A stretch of 64,000 nt of DNA from Rhyzopertha dominica (GCA_025024175.1 QCXZ01000137.1:75454680-75518679); one strand, 5' to 3'; shown: positions 1 to 12,245, counted from the stretch's first letter. Made by a program: numbers and translations. Notes: a model not told the origin generated them from the sequence alone.

Positions 1-70
1 CCAGCATCCATGAGCTATCCTGTGTGATCATCTGACTTCATCTTCTAAACTATTATTCTTGATTTCACTG

Positions 71-462
71 GATAGTCTTGAGCAATAATCTCCAATATTC
101 TTTTCACTTTTGGCGTTTTCCATTTCATAGTCGTATCCGGAAAAAAATTCTGAGTAACTGAAAACGATTTGCAGCCACGGTAGATCCTATGCTATTCTTG
201 GCTTATAAAATTGCTAGCGATGTCACTAACCAAAATAAAATGCCGTCCAAAAAGATACTGATTGAATTTCTTTACCCCGTGTGCGATGGCTTCTTTATCG
301 ATTTGCGCATATGTTTTTTCTGTTTCGGTTGACGTGCTAGATGCAAACAATATTAGCCGCTCCATACCATTTACATAGGCGTCTAGAGCATTTTAAGAAG
401 CGTTCACCGAAAATTTTACGGGGACCGATCCTTTGCAAAACAAGTCATGGAATTTAACGTCT
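71..462 (-). mobile_element. Ty3/gypsy pol fragment: RNase H and connection region
   Basis: Minus-strand reading gives a decayed Ty3/gypsy RNase H domain. Visible blocks are GMERLILFASSTST, TEKTYAQIDKEA and GVKKFNQYLFGRHFILVSD, the usual order for this domain. After a frame change comes FSGYDYEMENAKSEKN, which fits the connection region after RNase H. The domain cleaves the RNA of RNA:DNA hybrids during retrotransposition. A stop interrupts the segment near its N-terminal side, and the first acidic residue of the domain appears to be lost (NAS where DAS is usual). No RT is found at higher coordinates and no LTR is seen nearby, so this is an isolated fragment. The family call is fairly sure; the lineage within Ty3/gypsy is not. 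Confidence 0.7.
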
Positions 463-1335
463 ATTTCCATTCTTTATTTACTTTAATAATTAATACATTG
501 GCTTACATACAGCTGCAAAATGAGAAAAAAATTTGCGGTAATAGTTAAGCCTACCCAATGCAATTTTTAGTTTCTAGATTAGTCTTATATTATTTGGCTG
601 GGGTTATCTTTGGGAGACGTCAAGGAAAATTGGAACGTTTGTTATGGATTGTTTTATGCTACTGCTTACAGTATCGAGGCCTGTAAGGGAATTTTGAGCG
701 CTTATACGTTTCTTGTCCTTATATGTTCTTGTACAGGATACGGAGAATAATTTGGGTCCACGAACAACTATTCTGTGTTGGTTATTTATGAGTATCTTGA
801 GCATTGCTTGTCACTTAGAAAGTATAATATCTCGCGTTGCATCGACATTCCCCCGTGTTAGGGCAAATAACTTAATTTTTCTCTCATACTTTTTCAATTT
901 CCCTTGATCTTTCCACTAATAAGGTCCCTAGGTACCTGCAATTAGTTCTATTTTGTTAACAGGGTTGATTTTAAATAAAACTTGGTGATGAATTTTCGCA
1001 TTTTCTGGGTTGGTTCCCTGATAACATTGGGGTGAAAATTGCGTGGCATCCATTTTAATTGCCCTTTGTTTAACACCTACTAAGTGTTTCTTCAGGCTCA
1101 ATTTTGTTATTATTCCAAGTTAGATACGTAATAGCGCATTGGTGGTTTTTTTATGTTTAATTTTAACATATTAAAGAAAATCTTATACGTTAAACTCCCT
1201 GTAACTATACTTATTTGCGTTCTAGACAGTCTCTAGTCAATAGACATGTACGCAATTAGATATGTTTGTATAGTTGGTAAATCGAGTATTTCTTCAAGCT
1301 GTAAGCATAAAATATTGAAACAGAAAAAGTAAGGA
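463..1335. other. No gene recognised
   Basis: AT-rich sequence. Short open frames on both strands at 604-907 overlap each other and show no known motif or splice context. No repeat structure was noticed. Confidence 0.5.
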
Positions 1336-1503
1336 ATGGCGACTGGTGATGTCTGCTCCACCGAGGGCTTACCTAAAAAGTACTTCGAGAACTTAACGAG
1401 TTTAAGAAGCCCGGGCCGTGAAGAATATGGGTATCAGAACTTTGGTCAAATGTACGGTTCTAGGAAAGCGCCTGTCTTTTTTACAGATCCACCTGGCCCA
1501 TAA
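1336..1503 (+). CDS. Candidate small ORF or exon, 55 codons
   Basis: An ATG in an acceptable initiation context (aggaATGg) opens a 55-codon frame ending in TAA. The stretch is visibly richer in G+C than its surroundings. It encodes a hydrophilic, coding-like peptide with the segments LPKKYFENLTSLRSPGREE and YGYQNFGQMYGSRKAP, ending FFTDPPGP. There is no signal peptide or membrane segment. I do not recognise a family. It could be a short protein, an exon whose true end is the GT at ATGG|GTATCA inside it, or a transposon remnant. The composition contrast is what makes it stand out. Confidence 0.35.
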   Translation: MATGDVCSTEGLPKKYFENLTSLRSPGREEYGYQNFGQMYGSRKAPVFFTDPPGP

Positions 1504-4500
1504 ATATCAAGGCTGCTTGCTGCTTGAATCCACACTTTAATTTATGTAAGTGCTTATATTCGTTAAACTGTCAAGACAGACTTTTTGCAGAAGATGTTTG
1601 TTAAGCTTTGGATTGCATCTACTCTAATAACGAAGATAATAAAAGACCGGTTTAATAAAATCTTCCCGTGCATAGTTTATTAGGTACTTTATAGCTCAAG
1701 ACTGGGTTTCAGTAGGTCTTATGTAAGCATAATATATCATACTATGTTGCTAACATTAAGCAAAGCACTTTTGAAATTAGATCGGTTTATTATTTACTTA
1801 CTGGTACTTAATAAGTAAACAAATTTAGTTACCTGTTTTGTATATACAGAATGCGTACGCTAACCGTCTACAACTTTTTTTTTTAATTTTAAGTCGTAGA
1901 ATAGTGGTTTAAATGGAAAAGGTTCTTAATTTAATCTCTTGGTAGTGACAAAAAAACATTGAGCATCAGCTGTTGGAGATCTTGACGACAGCTTTGTTAC
2001 CTTAACGGAAAGACCCCATTCTGAATGACAGAACACTTCAATAAGGTAAACAAAAATGTACTAAGATACTAGTACACTAAGCACATAAGCTTTTTCACTT
2101 AAGCGACTATTCTAGAGGTTCAAATAAATAAGTTGGCTGTTTTAAACAGTTTCATAAACAGCAGTTATTTAACTTGAAGTATCTTAGAAACAAAAATGGT
2201 ATTTGAGTACTTTTTGATTAATTCGACGCGATTGCGAAGATGGCTGTTTTATTTAGAATAACAAAGCTTTAGTAAATATCTCAATCATTTCATGAACGGT
2301 AATAAAACTATGCAACTTGAAATATTGGAAAAACAATTTGCTATGGAGTAGTAGTAACTTGGTACTTTTTTCAGTCATTTGAAGCTCGATTGTTTTTTGT
2401 CATCAGTGCGAGATATTTCTCGAAACATTAAGAAACTCACACTTTAATCACTATTCTACGATTTACAAAAAAGTAACTAATGACTTTGTTAGCGTGAATA
2501 TACTGTCATAATAATCTAGTGGCATCTGAAAATCAATCGCTTGAGGGTCAACTTTAATAGATTTTCGGAAGTGGGACAGCTGCCTTTCGGCAAATATGTC
2601 AACTAAATCCTATGCAAATGGAACAAAACATACCCAAACCTAATGTTTACATTCATAACGAAAGGTGCGAAACCTGGTATGAACCTTGGGGATTATAAGT
2701 TGTTTGGCAGCTTGGGACTTCAGCGATGGAATAATAATACCAATTTAGAAAGGGTTCGGGCTAGATTTGTCTTTCCATACTCCCACCACAACTGGAGACA
2801 AGCCAATGTGTAATTTGTGCCTGAAAGATTCTTTGGTCGTAGCTGTTCCTTACTTAAAAATACTAGGTATAATGATATAATAATGAAAAATTTTTATAAT
2901 CTGGGTTAAAGGGAGAAAAGGCCAAACGCATGTAAAGTTGTTAGAGCATAGGGTTTTCGAGATAAAATGCTAAGTGTAGTTAATACGTCAAACAGAACTA
3001 ATAGAAATAAATGGATTAGGTAGGAATATAGCTACTCATTCTCACATCTGGGTATAAGGAGAAATACATTGTCATCTTATCAGCTAAATTCATGAATTTG
3101 ATTAGATTAGACAGCATAACAACTAGACGCAATATTACTATTTATTGTTTGTATAAATTGCATCAAAACTACATTTTTTTACACATTGTAACGGGTCGAA
3201 TTAGTAATCTTTAGTTTCTGTTTGTTTCGCAGTTTACTTTCCATAATTTATAAGTTGGCGCATATATTCAATTCTGTGGTATAACGTTTTTACGAGTTTT
3301 GTGGATTTCGAGAGGTTGGCGGGGGTTTTTTCAAAAATTTTGTTGGCACTTTGACAGGTCACTTAGTTTGTTGGTGTACGCAGTACCTCATTATAATTTC
3401 GTCCCGCGCTTTTCAGACATTTTAAATGATTTGCGACCTCAATGATTGATTGATTTCAAATCGTCATCCCGTGTAGGTTGGAATTAGTCTCTCGGCTTTA
3501 TTGTTTGGCATATCCAATTCAAACGGAACCGCATAAAGGTTTCTGGGCGAAATTAATTTCTGGAATCTATTAATATCCTTCTAATAATAACGCCATCGCG
3601 TAATATTCAGCTAGATATTTATTATAGATATTACCGATTCATTGAAAACAAATATTTAGTTTGTAGGACAGGACAGATTGAACGAAATAATAACAGTGGT
3701 TAATTTAATTATTGTTTCAATCATTCCTTTTTTTAGACCGGTATATCTTGGTGAAATGAAGTTTGCTTTAATATTATGCATTAATATATGTAGAAATGAA
3801 AAGATACATAAACAGGCTGCATTACCCATCATAAAAAAAGGAAATGACCATCTTTAGCAAATTTAAGAGTTGTCATGTGATGAGTGCATCGTATGTCATA
3901 AAAAAGTAGGTGCTGTAGCAAAGCATTTTTACGACTGCTGTCAAGAGATTTAACATATTTACCCACAAAGGTAGTTTGTCACAACAAATGAACGTCCTTA
4001 GGAAAATAGAAACGTGTGAAAATTATTCTTTACTAATGTGTATTAAACCAAAGAAAATATATTTAGATACGTAGTATTTACCTTCAACTTTGCGGTTGCT
4101 TAGTTTATTATGATATTAACAAATCCTTTGAAGCATACGAAAGATTTTGCATATATAAATTGGTTAAATACTATGAAATGGAATCTGATTTTAAAGGTAA
4201 ACTTATCTAAATAATGAAGAGTTTAGCTGTTCCACATATATACGAATTACATTGTGAAAGTGGGTACAATAATGCTGCTGAAGTCCCTTCCTCAAAGGAA
4301 GTCATCATCGAAGTAATCGCTTCGAGGGCACCAACCTGTGAAATAGGTACTTAGGAGAAGGTTATGCATGGTCCACTACACTGCCCTAAGTGAATTTGCT
4401 AACTTAACATAGGAGGTCTTTTACTTGTTGTGTAGCTTCCAAACTCCTGGCGTTTGAGAAGGAATTTCATTACAGGAATTCGTCAGGTTCTCCCGTTCCA

Positions 4501-4580
4501 GGAAGGAGCAAGGTGTTTGATGCTCCTGTTTTAATAAATTGACAAATAAAAGCGAAAGAAGAACTCGTCGAAGTTAAATA
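1504..4580. other. No gene recognised, AT-rich intergenic or intronic DNA
   Basis: Both strands were read for known protein motifs, TIRs and tandem repeats. Nothing convincing was seen; short open frames have AT-rich, low-complexity translations. Confidence 0.5.
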
Positions 4581-4626
4581 TGAAATTAAAACTTCGCTGA
4601 TTATAATTAGCGAAGTTTTAATTTCA
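4581..4626. repeat. Perfect 18-bp inverted repeat (hairpin)
   Basis: An 18-base arm (4581-4598) is followed by a 10-base AT-rich loop and its exact reverse complement (4609-4626). No terminal direct repeats or gene end is seen beside it. It falls inside an 83-codon minus-strand open frame that has no recognisable motif. Confidence 0.8.
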
Positions 4627-5016
4627 GGATTGCTGCCGGTGTCACTTAGATCTGTAACAATATACCTAATCCCGGTTGAAGGTTTTAATACATACAAAAA
4701 ATGAACGTTGACAAAATGCATTTTCAGAATAAATTGCTCTCGATTTAGTTATGGGATTTTAAGAAATTTAGTCGGTTATGCAGCAATAATTACAGAAAAG
4801 CTTCACATTTATATAGAGGTACATAAAACAGAGCTCTTAACATCATGGTGCATCATTAAAACAATANATGTAGTTTTAGCCGTCTTCCGAGTAGGATATC
4901 AGCTAAAATACTCTCCCTGCGAGAAAAGTCGGAAATGAAGTTCTAGGGTTGTTATTTTTCTTTAATTTAAACGTCTATAGGACTTATAATTCCCTCGTTA
5001 AGAAGAAATAACAAAA

Positions 5017-5395
5017 ATACAATCTCCATCCCCTAATCCAACCCCTTAAGGCATCAATTTTCAGAAACGACACAAAACATCTTTGTCTATTTCTCATCAA
5101 AAGCCTGAAAATGAAGTTTCATGCTTCTAGCTTCAAAAATAATGAATTCTACCCCTTATTTTTCAAAAACTATGAAACTCGTATTTATTTATTTATTTCT
5201 AACCATGTTTGTAACTTCAAAAATGACCGACTTCCAATACAAACTTCATCCCTTATTTCAACCTCTTAAGGCTTAAGAGTTCAATTTTCAATTTCGACTT
5301 ATTTATTTCTAATCAAAAGCCTAAATATAAAATTTTACGGTTTTAGCTTGAAAAATGACAGATTTCCATACAAGCCTTCAACCCCTATGCATAGG
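5017..5395. repeat. Imperfect tandem repeat, about 130-bp unit
   Basis: Starting points near 5017, 5146, 5237 and 5368 share the words ATACAA..TTCATCCC, AACC(C/T)CTTAAGGC, TATTTCTNATCAAAAGCCT and AGCTTNAAAAATGAC. The second unit is shortened and carries an ATTT run. The pattern resembles the imperfect, CATCCCC-containing dispersed repeats common in insect genomes. No coding capacity. Confidence 0.6.
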
Positions 5396-5425
5396 TGCAT
5401 TTATATTTTCAGCGTGGCCAATATA

Positions 5426-6170
5426 CAGTGTGTCGCATTTAAGATGAAGTCCCCCCATATTTTAGTTGTTTAAAGGAATACAGATCTGTATTTTCGCACA
5501 GTAATAAGCGGTGACGGGTCAAATTTTTTAAGATACTTAACCAAATTCTGAATTTTAAACTCAGCCTACTACGAATTGACAAATAGGGCCGATTCCCAAT
5601 ATTTTGTTTCGCGTTAGATATATGGAATAAAATATTAGAAAAAGTTGTTCATAATATTTTTTAGGATCGTATATCAATGTTCATGACAAAATTTGCATTT
5701 TTATTTTTTTCAATATTTTGGTATTTAAAAATTATTACGTTTTCTTTTTTTAATTTTATACCTAGTGTGCCATGGAAAATAATAAATTTGACAGAAGTGT
5801 CAAATACTAGTCAGTTTGGACTGTATTGCGTAAATTTCTAGTTATAAAATAAAAAAAAGATTACGTAATAATTTCAAGATACCAAAATATTGAAAAAGTT
5901 AAAAATGCGTAACTATTGGTATGCGGACCTAAAAAAATATTGTGAACAACTTTTTCTAATAACTTTTTTCGATATCTCTAACGCGAAACAAAATATTGAA
6001 AATCAGCCCTATCTGTCTATTCGTAGTAGGCTGAGTTTAAAATTCATAATTCGGTTAAGTATCTTAAAAAACATGACCGGTCACCGTTTATGACTCTACG
6101 AAAATTCAGATCTGTATTCCTTTAAATAACTAAAATATGGGGGTGTCTTCATCTTAAATGCGACACACTG
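5426..6170. mobile_element. Long-TIR foldback MITE, Tc1/mariner-like, TA target site
   Basis: A 745-bp element whose two ends are inverted copies of each other over about 310-330 bp, leaving a short central spacer (about 5750-5860). It starts CAGTGTGTCGCATTTAAG and ends with the complement; TA flanks both sides (5424-5425 and 6171-6172). No transposase is encoded; the open frame at 5890-6093 lies within the right arm. The TA duplication and CAGTGTG tip fit non-autonomous IS630/Tc1/mariner elements. Arms differ by scattered substitutions and small indels, so the insertion is not recent. Confidence 0.85.
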
Positions 6171-6172
6171 TA

Positions 6173-6756
6173 TTATCGAACTGGTAGTATTTGTCGATTC
6201 GTTGTCATAGAAACGACCTCCTTATTGAATCGTCATTATGGATACTACTTGCAGGGACTTCTAAAATGCTCGGATTTGCACATTTTTAACTCTATTTAGT
6301 CTGCGTGTTCTCTAGGTGACTTAAGACGTAAATCGAGGTGTCATGGCTTAGTGTGTGTATTTTGACAATTTTGGATTTCATTTTGATGTGATTTGACTTT
6401 GTGAACATAGAGCTTAAGTGTGAAAAGGAATTACGGAGAATTTATTAAAGTCATAAATAGGTAGGTAACCAAAATCAGTTGTATCGTTTTTCCTTATTAT
6501 ATTATTGCAGATTAATTGTTCCTATTTATTTTTAAATGGGTAACTTTTGTAAACAAAGGCGTGACGTTGAAACGGGCTAGACTTTTCCCTGGGTCAGGAG
6601 TGAGTTCCGATAGAATACTCACAAAGTGCATGGAAATGAAAACATGGGAAGATATTACCCCCGTGTATTTGGCGGGTGAGTCGATAGTGCTAAAAATTGG
6701 TTTAAGTTGAAGCGTATATAAGGAAATGTGTTCGCAAGAGGAATTAATTGACATAG
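6173..6756 (+). other. Non-coding, with a possible exon ending at 6675
   Basis: A good acceptor (pyrimidine run then TTGCAG at about 6510) and a strong donor (GCGG|GTGAGT after 6675) bracket a stretch whose plus-strand frame includes ILTKCMEMKTWEDITPVYLAG. That frame has a stop right after the acceptor, so if transcribed it would need an internal start (ATG near 6630) or another acceptor. The minus strand is also open here. No family recognised. Confidence 0.2.
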
Positions 6757-6903
6757 GTTTATTCCTGGATAAACGCAAAAGGAAATTCCTTGCTTGAGGA
6801 ATGCGCGCTCAAAGCTTTCTTGCCGCAGGCATCCAAATTAAGCGGCAATCACTGCTTGAAATATAAGCAAAGAGAGCGCACAAGGTCTGCCACATTAAGA
6901 AAA
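6757..6903 (+). CDS. Candidate internal exon, unrecognised
   Basis: After ...ACATAG the plus strand is open for exactly 49 codons and stops being open at a consensus donor, AGAAAA|GTAAGT. The peptide includes NSLLEECALKAFLPQASK and LKYKQRERTRSATLRK and the stretch is richer in G+C than its flanks. Its phase does not match the candidate exon ending at 6675 if the AG at 6756 is used; a weaker acceptor inside (AAAAG before 6782) would match in phase 1. No domain recognised; it could also be transposon debris. Confidence 0.28.
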
Positions 6904-9900
6904 GTAAGTCCTAGTAGTTGCTGATGTTATCCAAGCAGCAGATAAATAAGTCGCCAATGTAAATAAACCCAGCCCCCTGTATCAAGAATACTGCTTCTAT
7001 ACTTTCAGCTTTTCAGAAAGAAAGTAGCATTCGCGTTAAATTTGGATTGCTCACGCCGCGATGTCATTATAGGTAACAGTGTAATCAACATATGCGGCGT
7101 ATTCCCAAATAACGTTCCGAAACGTAAAACTGTTTGCTATATGTACTTCGAAAATACGGGCGTTTTCAAAGGTATCCTATTGAGGGCAGGTATGTGGGTT
7201 TCGTAGTTTTTATGCGTCTGGTGTTTGAAATCATTGTTTAACAATGGAATTAACGTAGGTGGGCCTCACAAGTCTACCAGGAAAATACCGCGCTGGTGAT
7301 TTCCACATACGTTTTGCCGTTTTCCGCGGTCGCAATGACGGATGAAGCTTGAAATAATATATGTGCAGAAGTTTTCTTGAGCAGTAGTCAACATCGCACT
7401 ATTTCAGTGTTCGGATTCGCTATTCCGTTCAAACAAGTAACAATAAAAGCTGTGTACATGTTTCTAATTGAGCAAATTTTTACTGATGCTTGGAACGCTT
7501 CTTTTTTTTCAGCAGTTAATAAACCTTTGATTTACTTTTCATTAGTAATATGCTTTATATAATATGTGGTGTTGATTGTTAAAAAATATGTCTATTGCGG
7601 AAAATTATGCCATTTATTTCCATATTTCATTGTACAAGTTTATTAAGTCGCACAGGTACAGTGCTATCCTTCACAGCATAGCGACACCATGCTTGGAACT
7701 TCAAATAGGAAGTATAGTTTATAAGGATGACATGAATATAGAAAAGATCACGGTTTCTTGTAACAACTGGTGTAAATTTGTTAACACTAATTATGAGTAT
7801 TATGACTTGGTAAACAATAACAAATAATTTGTAACTAGTTTCACTTTTTGAACTGCTTTAAACAGTTCTCTTTCTTAGAACATCTACAGGCAATGATATT
7901 ATGCATACTATTATTAACAAAGTATACATATCTCCCGCCGGTAGATTTCAAAATTTCTTACAAAAGATACATAGGATTCTACATACGGTTAAAAAATACA
8001 CTCCACCAAAAATAATAGGGAAAGTAAAGCACGGACTCTAATTAATCTACGGTTTGCCATATAATCTAAAGCAAGTAATTTATAATCGCAATAGAGAGAA
8101 AAAAATTATTGACATTAACTAATCAGTTAGTAGCTTATAATCCTTTATGTTCAGATCACTCAGACATCTGTTTCACATATATAGCAAAGAATAACATTAA
8201 AGTTAAATATCATGATCAAATTATTATATACCTATTTAAATTATACAACAAAATTGAAACAGAACACTGGAATTTTATACATTAGGATTTTTCACACTTC
8301 ATAAAAAAGAATCACTTGGTTAACTAGCGCAAAACGCTAAGTAGGCACACTTACTTGAGACGGTAAAGTCATTTAAAAACATACACAGGTGTGAATCAAC
8401 AAAATGCTATATAAAAATTATAGATGGACAATATGACAGAAATAACAATTAAATAACTAATGTAAATGCTCAGTCACGGAAAGCTGTGATATTAATCCAA
8501 TGAGATAGCATACTACCAAATTTAAAATTTATCTACTCTATTAGAAGAAAAAACGCAATTAATTTGTTTGGCAGCAGTCAAGGTAGAGATGTTTAAATAG
8601 TTAAAACATTATTGAATTTGAACGTATATCCCTTAACCATAACTATCAGTTTTTCCTTAGTGCGTAACGGTATTCAGATCAGTAACCACTCAGAAAAAAG
8701 GTGATCAAACAGTGTAATTATCGTTCTATACTCATTACGCCTATTTTTATTATTTATTTATTAAAAACATATTATGCGTTCATCCACAACCCTCTTAATT
8801 ATGCAATATTGATATGGGGTGATTTCGATCATTGCAATAATCTTAGTAGAGATTAAGTGATTCCAAACCACATTTTAAACTAAAAAATGACGTTTCCCAG
8901 AATGTAAAGCTTATAGTGTCTTCTATACGAGAAACTGCATATAAGAGATTTTAATACAACCGACCACAGCTACCAGACAAGACATAAACACGTATTTCGT
9001 CAAGAACATTTAAGGTTAACAAAATCTAGAAAAGCTTTAGATTTACATTGTGTAAGGTTCTTCAATTCATAAATATATCAATTTAATGAACTTGACGTGT
9101 TTTAGAAGTTATATTCAAGGGTTAGTGGTAGATATTTTGATTTTTTACCTTAATAAACATCTTTCTTTATCTAACGTGCAAGAATAAACATTTCGAAGCT
9201 TACATTTTAAAATTATCGTGTGCGTATTCACAAATTAAAGGCAAGCAGCAACAAAAAATGCTATAAAATGCTCGCAGTCTGGGGCCAGTTTTTATCACAT
9301 ACCCATCATCGCCTTTTTTGCTAAACTTTACGGAGCACATACTGGCATACAGGCGCCACTTTCAGTGCGTTGATTGCTGCGGTGTTAATAATGTGCGTGC
9401 TCATTTTGGTATCGTCGTTTTTTTCACAGACGCTTGAAATTAAGTTTCGAATTCATAAAGTGTTAGTGAAATGTGTTATAATCGACGGCAGCTAGGGGAA
9501 CTTTTGACTGGATGTACTAAAACGTTGGATTTCGCGTAAGTACTTTCAAAACAATATGCAGTTTAAGATCGAATGGGTATAATGTACGTACTCGGTAAAA
9601 CACTAGCGCGTATGCATTGTCCTGCTGTATAGTTAAGAGCTGGTGTTCGGTGTTTATATTTATACAAGGAGAAGGTTTGTTATATGCTTAAATTATTGCG
9701 GTGTCCCAGAGACATCTAACTAACTTACATCCACTACTATTTATTGTCTATATCAATTATTTGCCTGTCTCATTCGAAAACTAGAACGTACCGCTTGCCC
9801 GTTATCTCAAATTATTTTGCAATATAGCGCATCTCAATGATTGCATCACGCTATAAAGTTATCTCAATCAACTGGTTCTAGGTTGGAATATAAAATATGC

Positions 9901-10337
9901 GTCATTGATATGGATTTCTGTATATAGATGTAACTTTGTTGAGATGGAGTCTTCACAGAAGATTTTCCAAATTTTTGTTTTTCTTAGGAGGCAACCATCA
10001 TCTTTCAGGGGCTTCAATTACCAAACTCGCATTGGTAGTGTTGTTAGACTTCCATATAATGTACTTAATAATAAAATCGACTGACGTTTGCTGTTAGATA
10101 AGGTGAAAGTCGGGCTTTCTATTAGAATAGTAACAGTCGTACAGATGATTCAGTTAAGTCCCCAATTAATCTTATTTGAAGTTGTTATAATAATATAGTT
10201 CTGGCTTTTGTGACACTTGTTTTGATTCTGTTGCATCTGTTATTAATTGCACGGACATTATTATTACCTAATTTGTTTAACTTCTTTCAGTGTTTTTTTG
10301 AAATAATTTTCCAGTAATTAAGTGCCAACCTATTGTA
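6904..10337. other. No gene recognised; two G+C-richer patches
   Basis: Mostly AT-rich. The patch at about 7230-7350 has a minus-strand frame open from a possible acceptor (TTTCAAG before 7347) to a stop at 7231. The patch at 9340-9440 has a short minus ORF beginning MSTHIINTAAINALK with a possible donor GTATGT. Neither matches a known protein. Open frames at 7377-7827 look random. Confidence 0.4.
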
Positions 10338-11611
10338 ACGGGTGGGCCATATAAAATTTGCATCTTTGATCGGCTATAAATAAAAAATTAATGAATATTT
10401 TTTCAAAGTTATAAGTTTATTAGAAAGATTGAACTTTTACATTTATGAATGAAATACGACATCATCAACTACCACGGCTGGTTTTGCAGTACCCCATCCG
10501 ATCAACCCAATTTTTCAGTACATTTTCGATTGTTTGGGCTTCAATTTCATGAATGGCAACTTCGATTTCCTGTTTCAAAGCCTCAATAGTTACTGGATGG
10601 TTCACGTACACTTATCTTTAAAGGCACCCCACAAATAATAGTCCAACGGTGTCAAATCACAGCTGCGAGATGGCCAATTCACATCACCATTTCGGCTAAT
10701 TACTCGATTTTCAAAAACAGTTCGCAAAAGATCGATGGTTATGTTGGCTGTATGGCAAGTGGCACCATCCTGTTGAAACCAAACATCATCCATGCCATTC
10801 TCTTCAATTTTGGAAACAAAAATTCGTTGAGCATGGCACGGTAACGATCTCCATTGGCAGTAACGGTGGCTCGTTCATCATTTTCGAAGAAATATGGACC
10901 AATGATGCCTTCTGACCAAAATCCACACCAAACAGTCACTCGTTGTGGATGCATTGGCTGCTCAACAATCACGTGTGGATTTTCTGATTCCCAAATACGG
11001 CAATTTTGCTTATTGACATAGCCTGCAAGGTGAAAATGAGCCTCATCTGAAAACACGATTTTTCGGTAAGAATGCTCATCTTCAGCTAAACGATCTTCAG
11101 CCCATTCTGATGGTCATGAGGCTTTCTTGGACTAATTGAACTTTGTAGGCTTTCATACCGAGATCTTTATGCAAAATTCTCCTGAGAGAAGTGCGAGAAA
11201 TGTTCAATTCTTGAGAACGATGACGAGTTGATGTTGATGGTTGTTCACGCACACTACGAGCAACAACAGCAATGTTTTCAGCTGTACGCACTGGACAAGA
11301 ACGTAAATGTGTTGGTTTATTCAATAACGATCCAATTTCACGAACTCACTTGACAAATTGATCCACAAATTGTCGTGAAGGCATTTGATTTCTACTGAAT
11401 TTTCCACGTAAATTTCTTACAGTTTGGACAGAAGATTCACCACTTTGGAAATAAGTTTTCAATATTTCCCAATTTTGTTCAAGCGTAAAGCGACCCATTT
11501 CGTAAATGTCAAATATTAAATTAAATTTCTGTCATAGCACGAATGACAGAAGTGTTGCCAAACTCAAAATAACCACTACTTCAAAATGCAAACGTTAGAT
11601 GGCCCACCCTG
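10338..11611 (-). mobile_element. Mariner-like transposon, DD41D type, full length but broken
   Basis: The element is about 1.27 kb. Left end ACGGGTGGGCCATATAAA and right end (complement) CAGGGTGGGCCATCTAAC form roughly 32-bp inverted repeats with TTTGCAT further in, and TA flanks both sides (10336-10337, 11612-11613). The interior encodes a mariner-superfamily transposase on the minus strand. Length, TA duplication and one internal transposase frame are standard for the group. Confidence 0.9.
10465..11498 (-). pseudogene. Mariner transposase (DD41D), inactivated
   Basis: The enzyme would cut and paste the element at TA sites in the nucleus. Starting at an ATG at 11498 (MGRFTLEQNWEILKTYF), the helix-turn-helix N-terminus is followed by the catalytic blocks FSDEAHFHL, FQQDGATCHTA and CDLTPLDYYLWGAFKDK, and the frame ends at 10465 after WVDRMGYCKTSRGS. 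Between the second catalytic Asp (QQDGA) and the third (PLDYY) there are 41 residues, the DD41D spacing, not the DD34D of Mos1. Damage: an in-frame TGA at 11346-11348, and frame changes near 11105, 10810 and 10610. All three Asp codons remain. The rest reads as one continuous protein of about 344 codons, so decay is moderate. Confidence 0.88.
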
Positions 11612-11613
11612 TA

Positions 11614-12245
11614 AAATAACGAGCATTGTAATTATTACACAACGTAAAAAGGCCATATTAAAACAGACGCACAAAAACTAGCCTTAGATTTTGCGGTTTT
11701 ATACGTAAAGTAGCAAATATCTCAAAAACTGCTATAAAAAATACTGTTAACAATCAGGATATTGGATTTAAAGTAAGAAAGTTACACTTCTGATTATATC
11801 ACGTTTTAAAAAGTAAGTATTTTAGAAAAATACTGCAATAATAGTAAAAATTATGTTGCTCCTCAAAATTTTATTCCGCATTTCTTAAGTTATATGACAC
11901 TGTACATTTGCCAGCTTTACCATACTTATGCCGAGATGCCTACTAGATACACAAATATCTAGTTAAGCTGAGAGATGTGTTTTTTTAATGATTGCGATGT
12001 TATACTTTTTTACAAAGGATTAGAAAGAACATTAGATAGCGAGCAAAAACAGATTAAACTTTTATGCGGACCGAAAACGAATTTATGGTTGGAAATACCT
12101 TGTTCGAATGGTAATGTTCTAAATAATCCCTGCGGGATATGGAACTATGATAAAAATGAATCTTTTTTGCGCCGCGATGGAATGACGGCCGCAACACACC
12201 CCAAACTTTATAATTTCAATTTGCGTTTCAAATGAAGAAACTTAC
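11614..12245. other. No gene recognised
   Basis: AT-rich. The plus ORF 11975-12235 has no recognisable motif. On the minus strand this would be the start of the intron that follows the exon at 12246-12401. Confidence 0.4.

Noticed and set aside
5890..6093. 67-codon plus ORF
   Set aside because: It lies wholly in the right arm of the foldback element and is a by-product of the inverted repeat.
6630..6700. TPVYLAGE resembling a trafficking-protein N-terminus
   Set aside because: The match is only a few residues and the frame stops soon after; not enough to name a gene.
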